Below are positions 28,211 to 37,715 of a DNA stretch of 64,000 nucleotides, one piece after another. The position numbers and the translations under genes are program-made. Below the pieces are notes generated by a model. That model made no database searches. It was not told the origin of the DNA and was given only the letters and a program-made list of their open reading frames with translations. Every line of letters starts with the position of its first letter. Position 1 is the stretch's first letter. Source of the stretch: Saccharomycopsis malanga (lineage: Eukaryota > Ascomycota > Saccharomycetes > Ascoideales > Saccharomycopsidaceae); contig CP025321.1 in assembly GCA_004014935.1 (NCBI GenBank), forward strand, positions 1,736,001-1,800,000, written 5' to 3'.

Positions 28211-31200
28211 TCAAGGGCTGATTTGGTTACCGCAATCTTGACATATACGAGCCACTTGGGAGACATTCTTGTACTGGATTTTTTTCGCATAGAATTTAGT
28301 GCCTTGACAGACATCACACATGGGTTTGCTAGAACCAGATCTTCCTCTATGAATAAGAGACGACAAGGATGCGCTTCCATTGCTAATGGAATAAAACGAA
28401 TTATTTTTCTTCATTCCAACAGACCTGTCCTCGTTTTGTAATGTGTTTTTGATATCTGAATATATGGCGTTGTTCTGTTCGGCTATGAGATCTTTCAAAG
28501 TGGTAGTGTGATTAGTGATTATTGATTTGTCGTTAACTTGTGATGAGTTATTGACGGTTGCTAAATTATCATCAATAATATCTGAATTATAGTTGAAATT
28601 GTTGCTCAAAGACAAGGGCTGGATGCTATTTCTGGCATCATCGACTGGTGAGGAATGATTAGTATTAGGCAACTTTTTTTTGAAAGATTTAGCTTTATTA
28701 CGGAGTTTTCTACGACTAGTGTAGGCGTTGGTGATGTTTCCGTCATCCACATTTAGGGTATTCATGCGATGGTCCACTAGATAGTCTTCGTAGCCATTGA
28801 GTTTCTTGACAAATGCGTTGAGAAACACTCTAGGGCATTCGTGGGCGGTGTGGGAATGTTTCTTTAACCCTGTGGCATTTGTATGGTTTACGATATCCTC
28901 TTGCAAGATTTTTCTAATCTGGTAGGCAGAATCAATTCTAAAGACGCGGATCTTGCCCTTTTGGTCTGCAGACACGGCTATTTGCAATTGCATAGGATCG
29001 AGCAAGGAGAGTACAGTATCAATATTTCCTTTACCTTGGGATTTGTAATTTTTCAAGAGGGTGATGTAATCGTTCAGTGAAGCGTTTTTAAGAGACGAGA
29101 TAGCCTTGTCGTTACTGAATTCCGCGGATGAGTGTCGTTCCTGACTGTCATCACTGGATGTTGAGCTTCTGGAAAGAATTCTACTGAGGAAATTGCTGAC
29201 TTCTTTGAACTCTCTTGCTGTATCTTCTTCAGAGCTTTTTGTTGGGGACAAGGCTATATTGGAGCCTCCGCTTTCGATAATCTCAGAAAAAGTACGGTTG
29301 AGATCATATATAGGGTCGTTAGACAAATAGAGCCACTTTTTAGTCTTCTGAGGCACGAACAAAGCGCTGGTGACACAGGAATCGTGGGCATGGAAAGCGT
29401 AATAGTTTGAGTTTTTGATGTTTTCAGGCAAATCGTCGTCTCCAAGCATGGGAGTGTCGTTTTGCAGATTGGCAACAGTGGGTTTTTTGAAAATGTTTAT
29501 AGACTTCTTGGTCTGCACTTTTCTCAACACCTCAGGGTCGTTGACTTGCCACATGTACACCATGTGGTCCTCCGAAGCACAGAGAACCAAGTTGTGGTTG
29601 TCAGCGGTGACTGCCACAGCCTGTGACGACCTGTTCTGCAAGCCTTTGAATTTCATTAGCAATTTTTTCTGGGTGCAACTGTAGAGTCGGATTCGTGAGT
29701 CATTAGTTGTGATGAGTAGTCTAATGTCGGTGACGCCTTTTCCATTGGGCCCTGTTTCGAAACATTCCAAACCTGAGACCTTGGCACCACTTGAGTTTTT
29801 GATATATGTTTTCTTAAGATCGAAATGGTTCCTCATATGTAAGCCTTTAGTTTCAAAGCTGTAAACCAAACCATTGATGGTTCCTACGACCACAACGTCA
29901 CCGTTTGGATAGAATTCACACGCTGTGATCATCGAGGGCACATTCTGGCAGAAGCTTACCTCGCCGTCCAAAATAGACCACAAGCGGATCTTTTTATCCA
30001 AGGAGCCACTTACAAAGAACCGGTCGTCTGTTGGGTGGAACTTGGCGCACGTCACGAAGTCTGTGTGTCTGAAAACTTGCAAACAGTTACTACTTTCTAC
30101 ATGCCAAAGCCGTACTGTGCGGTCCATGGAAGACGACAACAAAAAGTTGTTTTTCGACCAGTCCAACGATAGAATATCTTGTGTGTGGCCTATATAAATA
30201 CGGTACGGTGTGTCATGAAACAATGGAGCATACAACGCACCTTTTTTACTCTGGCCTTTTTTAGACGATCTTACTGTGTCGTCCAAAGTGGTGGCTCCTC
30301 CAGAACTGGTCTTTTTACTCTCTGAGTCTGACATTGTGTCATAACGGACGCTGTCTTTAGCATAATCAATGCTCTGCTGTGTTTCCAACGTGTAATTCGG
30401 TCCATGTTCTCGCACATCATGATCCAATCGGCTATGTTCGTACTCTAGTCGGTCTAAGGGCGACGATATCACCTTGTAAACCCTGATAACCGAATCCTTG
30501 CCCCCGGCTGCCACATAGCGACCATCTGGCGAAAACTTCATACACCACACGGCCTGCTCTTCATCTTGCACGGTATCAACCTCCTGAGCGAGAAATAATC
30601 GCTTGAAAAACGATGTTTTGAACTTGGATCGTCTCGTAATCTTCAAATACCGCGGTTGTACAAATAACCGGTACACATCAATGTCTTGTGTGTCATAATA
30701 ATACTCATCTGGAAATTCTGTTTCCGTTTTTTCTGTTTTGTTACGATTTTCGGACGTACGTTTGTTAAAGTCTTCTGTTTTATCATTAGAACTACGCGGG
30801 GACGTTATGGGAACAATACGTGATCCTGTCTTGGCCGCCTTATCCTTCCGAAACCCAGAAACGTTTACTAAAGTGGTGGGATTATTTTTTGTAGGGCTAG
30901 AATTGGTATTAATAGGATTTGTGGGATTAGAATTGGTATTATTAGGATTTGTAGGGTTAGAATTGGTATTATTAGGATTCGTAGGAGTAAATTTGATACT
31001 ATTAGGATTTGTGGGGTTAAAATTGGTATTATTAGGATTCGTAGGAATAAATTTGATATTATTAGGATTCGTAGGGCTGAAATTTATAAGATTGCCATTT
31101 TTTATCGAATTATTATATTTGGATTCGTCGCTATTACTGTTGTTCTTTTTATCAATAGATTCATTAATCTTACTAGGCTCATTATTGATTTCATTGTTGA

Positions 31201-31417
31201 AAGATCCATCCATTGTATCAATACCGCCATTATCAATATTATAACCTCCAACTCTATCATTAGATCCATTCATCTTATTACTCCCCGGCCCCTCTTTGTT
31301 ATTCTCACTATCCCATCTCTTTGGCCCAGAATATATCTCACCTTGCCACTGTTTATCATTATTGGCCCGCAGCACCGCAGAACCCTGAATCTGGCTGATT
31401 TCAGCACTCATTGGCAT
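28211..31417 (-). CDS. WD40 protein of the DGR2/YMR102C (WDR44-like) family
   Basis: A 1068-aa protein. A long disordered N-terminus (to about residue 240) contains a 10-residue repeat of the TNSNPTNPNN type (about 95-160). WD repeats start at about residue 285 (WCMKFSPDGRYVAAGGKDSVIRVYKV) and continue through YIGHTQDILSLDWSKNNFLLSSSMDRTVRLWHV and FVSGSLDKKIRLWSI. This arrangement, including FRHTDFVTCAKFHP, is that of the paired S. cerevisiae proteins Dgr2 (YKL121W) and YMR102C and of human WDR44. The extreme C-terminus carries CDVC and CQDC about 23 residues apart, a likely zinc ribbon. The S. cerevisiae proteins are poorly characterised and have been linked to sugar-analogue resistance and sterol transport. 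The start MPMSAEIS has two close ATGs. Confidence 0.82.
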   Translation of the reverse strand: MPMSAEISQIQGSAVLRANNDKQWQGEIYSGPKRWDSENNKEGPGSNKMNGSNDRVGGYNIDNGGIDTMDGSFNNEINNEPSKINESIDKKNNSNSDESKYNNSIKNGNLINFSPTNPNNIKFIPTNPNNTNFNPTNPNSIKFTPTNPNNTNSNPTNPNNTNSNPTNPINTNSSPTKNNPTTLVNVSGFRKDKAAKTGSRIVPITSPRSSNDKTEDFNKRTSENRNKTEKTETEFPDEYYYDTQDIDVYRLFVQPRYLKITRRSKFKTSFFKRLFLAQEVDTVQDEEQAVWCMKFSPDGRYVAAGGKDSVIRVYKVISSPLDRLEYEHSRLDHDVREHGPNYTLETQQSIDYAKDSVRYDTMSDSESKKTSSGGATTLDDTVRSSKKGQSKKGALYAPLFHDTPYRIYIGHTQDILSLDWSKNNFLLSSSMDRTVRLWHVESSNCLQVFRHTDFVTCAKFHPTDDRFFVSGSLDKKIRLWSILDGEVSFCQNVPSMITACEFYPNGDVVVVGTINGLVYSFETKGLHMRNHFDLKKTYIKNSSGAKVSGLECFETGPNGKGVTDIRLLITTNDSRIRLYSCTQKKLLMKFKGLQNRSSQAVAVTADNHNLVLCASEDHMVYMWQVNDPEVLRKVQTKKSINIFKKPTVANLQNDTPMLGDDDLPENIKNSNYYAFHAHDSCVTSALFVPQKTKKWLYLSNDPIYDLNRTFSEIIESGGSNIALSPTKSSEEDTAREFKEVSNFLSRILSRSSTSSDDSQERHSSAEFSNDKAISSLKNASLNDYITLLKNYKSQGKGNIDTVLSLLDPMQLQIAVSADQKGKIRVFRIDSAYQIRKILQEDIVNHTNATGLKKHSHTAHECPRVFLNAFVKKLNGYEDYLVDHRMNTLNVDDGNITNAYTSRRKLRNKAKSFKKKLPNTNHSSPVDDARNSIQPLSLSNNFNYNSDIIDDNLATVNNSSQVNDKSIITNHTTTLKDLIAEQNNAIYSDIKNTLQNEDRSVGMKKNNSFYSISNGSASLSSLIHRGRSGSSKPMCDVCQGTKFYAKKIQYKNVSQVARICQDCGNQISP

Positions 31418-32880
31418 CCAATTTTTTTACCAAGTTGAGCATCAACATACACCTTGTATTCCCCTGCTCAATTGCACATAAAATCATTCTGTAATATTGT
31501 TAATCTTCTTCTTTAGCGCCATCAACCTTCGTTTAGCCATTTCCATAGCAAACTAAATGCTAGCGTGACTAATGCGTATATATACATGATAATGCGTTTT
31601 TTAGCATTTTGTTGCATATACGTGCATAAATAATGCATGGTACTAGTTGTTTAACGTTATTAATAACGCCCCAGGACATTAACTAATAGCATTATTAGGA
31701 AATAAAAATGATGCTTTGAGGCGTTTCGAGGACTTGTATTATAATTCGTGTAATTTCGGAAGCTGCAGGTGTTGTATTTGGTCAACGTGTAAGTTCTTTA
31801 GTATATAAATGCGTATTCCGATAGATGTATATTATATTAGAAATGTCATCTGTTAAATGTTTAGTTTTGTATATTATAATTGTTAAAATTCTCTTTCAAA
31901 AAGCCTTCTGGAATATACAGGAATAGGCGAACTGTCTCCTTAGTTATAATCAGCTTACATGGGGTATTGAAGGCTTAATTTTGAATGCCATACACGTATG
32001 GTCTTTCCGGTTGGCTTATAAATCATTTAAAGGATTTTTCACAACTGCTGTTAGTACTGTTCAAAGTACTTTTTTGATTGGTCGAGACTACAGTTTTATT
32101 TTTTCATTTTTGAGCACTTTTTTTTTGGCATTGTATCGACTGAACTACTAATTACCACTTTAGTATTCTAGTAAGTCTTCTTCCAATTATTACTTTCCAA
32201 TAAGTGTTCTTCAAATAGTTCTGTTGTTTATGAAATCTTAACTTTTATCCAAGAAATGGCATGAACAACTTGGTACCAGAGGGTTAACATAAGTGACTGA
32301 AAGTACATATTATCCACATCACACATTAACAACTGCACCTGAAAACACCAGCGATGGTAAAAGACAAATGATCTAGAAATGAGCTTGACATTTTGACAGT
32401 GTACAGAGTATGGCAATATATGGCTTGTCACTGTTTCTTGTACCAATTTTCCTAATGTGTTATCCATAGTGTATTGCATCAAATCTCTCAAATCAAAATA
32501 TACGATTATTATTATTATGATAAATCTCTCAAATGAAAGTTTAAGATTATTATTAATATGATAAATCTCTCAAATCAAAATATACGATTATTATTATTGT
32601 TAGAAATCTCTCAACATGCTAATATCCAAAGCCCTCTTATTATGATCAATAATGTAAAGTAACCATAAACAGCAACAGTCAATAATTTGTGTGTTTTAAG
32701 CACATTTCTACAATTTCTCCAATTTCTCCAATTTCTCCAATTTACAAACACAATGGACCCAATATAGTATAAAGCGAGTATATTCTAGAGGAAAAAATAT
32801 AGTATAAATAAGCAAAACGAAAGATAGCCTATGAGAAATGCAGGATTGTGAAACAAGATCTAGAAAATCTATGCAAAATG
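31418..32880. other. Intergenic region upstream of the WD40 gene
   Basis: About 1.46 kb. It contains a tandem of about 41 bp at 32481-32614 and otherwise AT-rich sequence. At 32713-32744 TTTCTCCAA is repeated four times. Nothing gene-like was recognised. Confidence 0.5.
32481..32614. repeat. Approximately 41-bp tandem repeat (three units)
   Basis: AAATCTCTCAAAT starts at 32481, 32522 and 32563, each followed by an A/T-rich stretch ending in ATTATTATT. A partial fourth unit starts at 32604. The units are 80-90% alike. The ATT runs resemble the microsatellite tails of the SINE-like family, but no head is present. Confidence 0.7.
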
Positions 32881-34791
32881 TCAAGTAGATTTGATGAGAG
32901 GTTCGCTGGAGGATTCGGACTCAAAGGACTTTCTTTTAGGCTGGAAAGACAAGTCTGGGGAGTTGGCCACTACAGAAGATAAAGAGATGGAAGAAGAAGA
33001 GGAAGCGTCTGCCAAGTCGCCAGTTATATTGTAATCATTTGAAGCAGCATTGGTATTGTACTGATTTGAAGCAGGGACTTTTGATTTACGAGGCATTGGA
33101 GGCACAGGAGGTGTTCGATTGGGGAGTTCTGCATCGAATTCATTATTGAAAGACTCATCATCAAGGGTGTCGTTAGGACCACCTGTTTCAAATGGGTTTT
33201 CGCTGATATAGTATTTGCGTAATCCAGCGTGAGCATATCTGCCACTGACACCATTTTTCGACTGGGAATAGAAGCGTTGGGAGTGCTTTTTGTTTCGGAG
33301 GGCAGAAATGCTGGCAGGCCGGTTGGGTGTATTTGAGGACACAATTTCCGGGATCCGGACTTCTGGCGAGGAGCTGGTGGAAGATACTGATTTGCGGGGG
33401 TTTTTACGTGCCATGGTTTTGAATATAGAGCTAGCGGAAGAGGCTCTTGAAGAATGGCGGGATAAATGCAAGCTTTCGGTGCTTTCCTCGTAGACAGTGT
33501 CGATGATTCTGTTTCTGGAATACGGGGCTGTGGTTTGACTGGTCAGATTGGAGGCGAGAAACCGGTAATTGGAGTTTCCATTGCCAGGCAAGCCCAGAAG
33601 AATGTTATCGCGTATGGCAAACAAACCGTTATCGCTATTTGAAGATGCGGTACTGTTGGCTGTGCGGATGCTATTGGATGTCGTGTTGCTATCAGCAGAA
33701 TCTCGGCGCACAATAGGAGGAGGGGCTGGTTTTTTCAACTTGCTGAGGATCTTGGATAATTTGGTCTCGGGGTTATCGGTGTATGGTTTGTTAGGGTAGG
33801 TCGTTTTTACATTGTTGTTTGATACAAAGGGGTTTTGGGGTTTTTCTTTGAAACTTGTTTTCTTTTGGCATATCGCTTTTCTGAATAAAAACCATAATAG
33901 TACTAGTATGACAACCAAACCTGCTATGGAACCAGTGATGGAACCAGCTAGTTTTGGGGTCTGCAGACGTCCCGAAGACTCCCGGAGAATGTCCTGCTTG
34001 TAGTAATCGTTGCTGACAGTCATGGTGGCATAATTGGAAAGACTCACAGTGGTGGCCCCAGCGTTGGTGACCACAGTAACAGTGGTGGGCACGTTTGTCT
34101 GGAACGTCGTGGCTTTGCCAGTGACCTCGTAAGGCTGGGTATAAACATAGCCAAACGTCGTAGAAGGGCTTGTAGTCACAGGAACAAGCACCGTAGAATA
34201 CTGTGTATAATAAGCAGCGCTTTTGCTTACCGTAAGATCAGAGGTGACATACAACGTGCTGGTGCTGCTGATTGTCTTATTCACAAGAGTCACAGACTGG
34301 TCTTGTAAGGTGGAAAACGTCGAGTTTATCGGCATGGATAAAGTGGTGATGATAGAAACAGGCGAATCATGAGTTTCGGTAGTTATTTCGGATGATTTGA
34401 TGAAACCGTGACTTTTGGTTTCCGTACGAGTCTTACCAGTCTCAAGGGAAGTTTCCTTGGAATCATTAATATCTTTTGAATGTCTACTGAATGTGGATAC
34501 TGAATTGATGATGGCAGAATCATACAAATAAGCACCAGTACTACTAACACTACTACTTGATGTAGTCATGGTTATCATATCTCCAGTTTTCAGTCTTTCA
34601 TTTGTCAAATCTCCAGTTTTCAGTCCTCCATTTGTCAACTCATCAGTTTTCAACTCTCCAATCATGACACTTTTACTATCGGAAGTTTCATTATAAATAA
34701 TCTTCGTTTTCTCAGCCTCTTTTATTTCTTTTCCCAGCTGTGGAAAACTCGTTGTGCTGCTAATCATTGTGCTGCTAAGCACATTTGCCAT
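32881..34791 (-). CDS. Single-pass membrane protein, Ser/Thr-rich ectodomain, SKG6/TOS2-like tail
   Basis: From the first true ATG (MANVLSSTMISSTTSF) the protein is 636 aa. Residues 1-275 are Ser/Thr/Val-rich and look O-glycosylated. One hydrophobic helix lies at about 282-303 (GSIAGLVVILVLLWFLF), followed by the basic stop RKAICQKK. The cytoplasmic half is disordered and basic. It has ENPFETGGPNDTLDDESFNNE and a PPVPPMPRKS SH3-binding-type motif. There is no obvious N-terminal signal peptide, so the protein may insert through the internal helix, or an upstream exon may be missed. The layout recalls the yeast Skg6/Tos2 bud-neck and polarity proteins, but sequence identity is not certain. Confidence 0.6.
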   Translation of the reverse strand: MANVLSSTMISSTTSFPQLGKEIKEAEKTKIIYNETSDSKSVMIGELKTDELTNGGLKTGDLTNERLKTGDMITMTTSSSSVSSTGAYLYDSAIINSVSTFSRHSKDINDSKETSLETGKTRTETKSHGFIKSSEITTETHDSPVSIITTLSMPINSTFSTLQDQSVTLVNKTISSTSTLYVTSDLTVSKSAAYYTQYSTVLVPVTTSPSTTFGYVYTQPYEVTGKATTFQTNVPTTVTVVTNAGATTVSLSNYATMTVSNDYYKQDILRESSGRLQTPKLAGSITGSIAGLVVILVLLWFLFRKAICQKKTSFKEKPQNPFVSNNNVKTTYPNKPYTDNPETKLSKILSKLKKPAPPPIVRRDSADSNTTSNSIRTANSTASSNSDNGLFAIRDNILLGLPGNGNSNYRFLASNLTSQTTAPYSRNRIIDTVYEESTESLHLSRHSSRASSASSIFKTMARKNPRKSVSSTSSSPEVRIPEIVSSNTPNRPASISALRNKKHSQRFYSQSKNGVSGRYAHAGLRKYYISENPFETGGPNDTLDDESFNNEFDAELPNRTPPVPPMPRKSKVPASNQYNTNAASNDYNITGDLADASSSSSISLSSVVANSPDLSFQPKRKSFESESSSEPLIKST

Positions 34792-36151
34792 CTTGTCCAG
34801 CTGGTTGTTTACTGCCAAAAAATACAGTATTACCGGTGTGATGAGCTATCGATTTATTAGAATTTCCTTCACTGTTTTTCGCCAATTTCAGGAAGAGTCG
34901 GAGTGTAAATCGTAAATCAAACACACACGAAACAACACTGAATTGGCCGTAAGTAGTCGTTATTTAACAATCCACCTTATTCAACAGTCTGGCTCGATAA
35001 GTCTGCTATGTATTTGTATGGGTTGCTCTCATATTGGTTATTGGTTGCTGTGTACGGATATTTATAGAGCAACCCAAACTCATGGCACGCTATTGTTCAA
35101 TGTGATGTATATACATACAAATGCCTACTACGTATGCTTGTATAACTATACATAACTTAATTTATATATACTTAATAGGAAATGGACAATAAATTAATCT
35201 ACCAAATAAACTGATGCCAATATAAAATCATTGATTGGAACTTGTACAACTATGTAAAATTTTATGGGTTTCATAGCAGTGTTTTCTTTAATAGCATTTT
35301 TGACTCTGATACATGCCAGAACCTTGCTCAATATTCAAGAAAACATAAATATCCCTAAATTAGGAGAACCTGTTCATCTTTTGACCATAACAAGTTGCCA
35401 AGAAAGAAACAGGAAATGTCTGATATATTCAGAAAAATGGGCAAATGAATAGCGCCCAAATTTTATAAAAAGTTTATCAGGCAACGAATATAAAATACAA
35501 ATGAAATTAGCGCCATTTCTTCGCTATTGCTGTCAGCAAACATTCTTTTACAGAAAAAAGTTTATTGTTCAATAATACAATACAAGTTGTAAACAACTAT
35601 TTGTTTGTTTTTTCTAAAACCACATTCCTCCTCTACTTTAATGTGAAAAATACCACATAACAAGAACAAAAAGCTTTTCAAATATAACTGTAGCATCTGA
35701 AATATTTAGTATTACAAGATTTGTCCATTTATATTCCTATTGTTAAAAACTATTAGTCAAAAGAATCATCACACTTCACTATTTGTATGTTTTCACCATT
35801 TCTTACATTCAAATCTACCTTGCCAAACATAATTCATGTCAGTAAAGAGAGAAAAAAATCCGCAATTTTAAAATATATTTGCTGTCCCATTCAACAAAAA
35901 TTCACTCTGGTTTATTTCGTTAAAACGTAAAAAGTTTTGCCAAAAATGACATCAGGGCGAATCGAGTCGTTTTGGCCAAATGACCAGCTCGAAGAAACCA
36001 TGCGTGGCTCATAACCTAGCAAAATGAGCCACTGAGGCAAACTGAAATAGAGATTGAAGTGGGACATTAAGAGAATATACATATCGAGTGTGATTATTTC
36101 AGTTTTCCTTTTTTACAGGCAATAAAAATACAAAGAGTCTATCATTATAAA
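34792..36151. other. Intergenic region with a tRNA-head-like hairpin
   Basis: About 1.36 kb. The sequence is AT-rich. A short ORF at 35264-35452 is not supported. The right part (about 35915-36035) has a hairpin and Pol III-box-like words described separately. Confidence 0.5.
35915..36035 (-). repeat. Diverged tRNA-head-like element with a hairpin
   Basis: GTGGCTCA (36004-36011) and TGAGCCAC (36025-36032) form a perfect 8-bp inverted repeat with a 13-nt loop. On the minus strand the word TGGCTCATTTTG resembles an A box, and GACTCGATTCGCC downstream resembles a B box. Words around 35920-35970 (TAAAACGT, CCAAAA, GCGAAT-GAG) recall the right end of the 960-bp repeat at 48079-49037. It is probably an old copy of the same family. 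Confidence 0.4.
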
Positions 36152-37354
36152 CTAATCAAATGTGGTTTTCTTACCAGTAGACTTTACAATAGCAGCAGAG
36201 CCTCTTTGGGCGGAGGCGAGAGCCACACTACTTTTAACTCTTCTATTGCCGTTATCTTTGCTGAAAGTTTTTCTTGATTTTTTGACTATTGGACCGGAAT
36301 CACTTTCTGGTTGAGAGAAAGATTCTGTAGGAGTATTTTCGTAATCTCTGTCATTAGAATCATCATATGACCGTTTACTGGTTGTTTTTGGAGCTCTTTT
36401 ACTACGGTCTTCGCCATATTGTAACTTCAACACTCTACCCATCAACCGTTTGCACAATTTGTCTTTCAAAGCGTTTGTCACCGAATCCACCTCGTGGAAA
36501 TCAATGAACGCAAATCCTTTACATTTACCGCTATCTTCGAAAGTGGCCATTCTGATACGATATATTTCGCCACAATGTCTGAAATGTTTTTCTAAATCTT
36601 CTTCCAAAGTCTCGAATGACAAATTGCCAACAAATAGAATTCGGGAAGGAGTGCCGAACTCCAATTCCTGGGCTTTGCTCACCTCAGGTCTTCCTTTGAA
36701 ATCCGATCCACTTTTGATCAAAAGTCTTCTGCCATTCAAAGCTTGCTCAGACATGGCAATGGCAGTGTTCATTTGCTGCTCTGTTTTGAAATCAACATAT
36801 GCAAACCCTCTTACTTTCTTAGGGTTTGTTTTCTGCTTTGGCATCTTTATTCTGGTGATATCTTCATCATCAAATGAAACATGCTTTTCCGAATCCTCCT
36901 TGGAAAGAATATCTGACCTCGTGAGTATAAAATCTTTCAATTCTTGTTCTGTGGTATCGAAAGATAAGTTGCCAACCCACACACTGTATATACCATGTTC
37001 GCCTGTTTTCTTTTCTTCTTCTTTATCTCCTGCGTTTTCTGGCTTGATTTCAACTGGTTTGAGCTTTTTTTTCGGAATCTTTTCAATTTTTCCTTTTTTT
37101 AACAATCTCTTTTCTTTCTTAGAAAGTGGAATAGGTTCATCTAATTTGATATCAAGTTCTTCAATCTCATTTCGTTTGACATTGTCTTTTTTCTCTTTCT
37201 TTTCCTTCTTTTCCTTCTTCTCTTTCTTTTCCTTCTTTTCCTTTTTCTCCTTCTTTTCCTTCTTTTCTTTCTTCTCCTCCTTTTCCTCCTTCTTCAACTT
37301 GCTTTTAATATCCTCTTCAGTGCTTCCCATTTTGCTGAATTCTTTACTACTCAT
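36152..37354 (-). CDS. NOP13: Nucleolar RNA-binding protein NOP13 (two RRMs)
   Basis: The start at MSSKEFSKMGS gives 400 aa. An in-frame upstream ATG at 37399 would add 15 residues encoded partly by an A/T homopolymer tract that looks like promoter sequence, so I prefer the downstream start. Near residues 30-57 is a run of Lys-Lys-Glu repeats. RRM1 begins YSVWVGNLSFDTTEQEL and RRM2 begins RILFVGNLSFETLEEDL. The block IRMATFEDSGKCKGFAFIDF and the tail YGEDRSKR match S. cerevisiae Nop13 nearly word for word. Nop13 associates with pre-ribosomal complexes in the nucleolus and nucleoplasm. Confidence 0.93.
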   Translation of the reverse strand: MSSKEFSKMGSTEEDIKSKLKKEEKEEKKEKKEKKEKKEKKEKKEKKEKKEKKEKKDNVKRNEIEELDIKLDEPIPLSKKEKRLLKKGKIEKIPKKKLKPVEIKPENAGDKEEEKKTGEHGIYSVWVGNLSFDTTEQELKDFILTRSDILSKEDSEKHVSFDDEDITRIKMPKQKTNPKKVRGFAYVDFKTEQQMNTAIAMSEQALNGRRLLIKSGSDFKGRPEVSKAQELEFGTPSRILFVGNLSFETLEEDLEKHFRHCGEIYRIRMATFEDSGKCKGFAFIDFHEVDSVTNALKDKLCKRLMGRVLKLQYGEDRSKRAPKTTSKRSYDDSNDRDYENTPTESFSQPESDSGPIVKKSRKTFSKDNGNRRVKSSVALASAQRGSAAIVKSTGKKTTFD

Positions 37355-37366
37355 ATTGTGTGAATC

Positions 37367-37432
37367 TGAAAAAAAAAATTTTTTTTTTTCACTTTTCATG
37401 CGCGAGATGCATAGGGAGATGAGCGAGATGCA
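37367..37432. promoter_or_regulatory. RRPE-like tract and PAC-like motifs upstream of NOP13
   Basis: TGAAAAAAAAAA followed by a T run (about 37367-37390) contains the RRPE core AAAAATTTTT. GAGATGAGCGAGATG (about 37416-37430) is close to the PAC element (GCGATGAG). These two elements together mark ribosome-biogenesis genes in yeasts and fit NOP13. A pure homopolymer explanation for the first is possible. Confidence 0.45.
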
Positions 37433-37715
37433 TCAACATGCATACTCATATAATACTATATAACTGGCGTAATCAAATTAGACATTTTAGGCAATAAATA
37501 GCTCGATGTTGACTTTTAATTTCAAATTGGATATATGGAATATTACTATGTGTGTCATTTGGCAGAAGGATGTAGTTAAACCGTTCAAAACGTTATGCAT
37601 GTTGGCCGGTATCAATTTTGTGACATAATATCCTATGATAAAACTAATAGTTGAGTGAAAAGTGTACTTCAATATATGGACTAAATGCCAAAATCAGAAT
37701 AGTAACAGCTACGCA

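Noticed and set aside
35264-35452. A 62-codon ORF starting MGFIAVFSLIAFLTLIHA that resembles a signal peptide
   Set aside because: AT-rich DNA often gives hydrophobic starts; there is no second feature, repeat or known family to support a secreted peptide.
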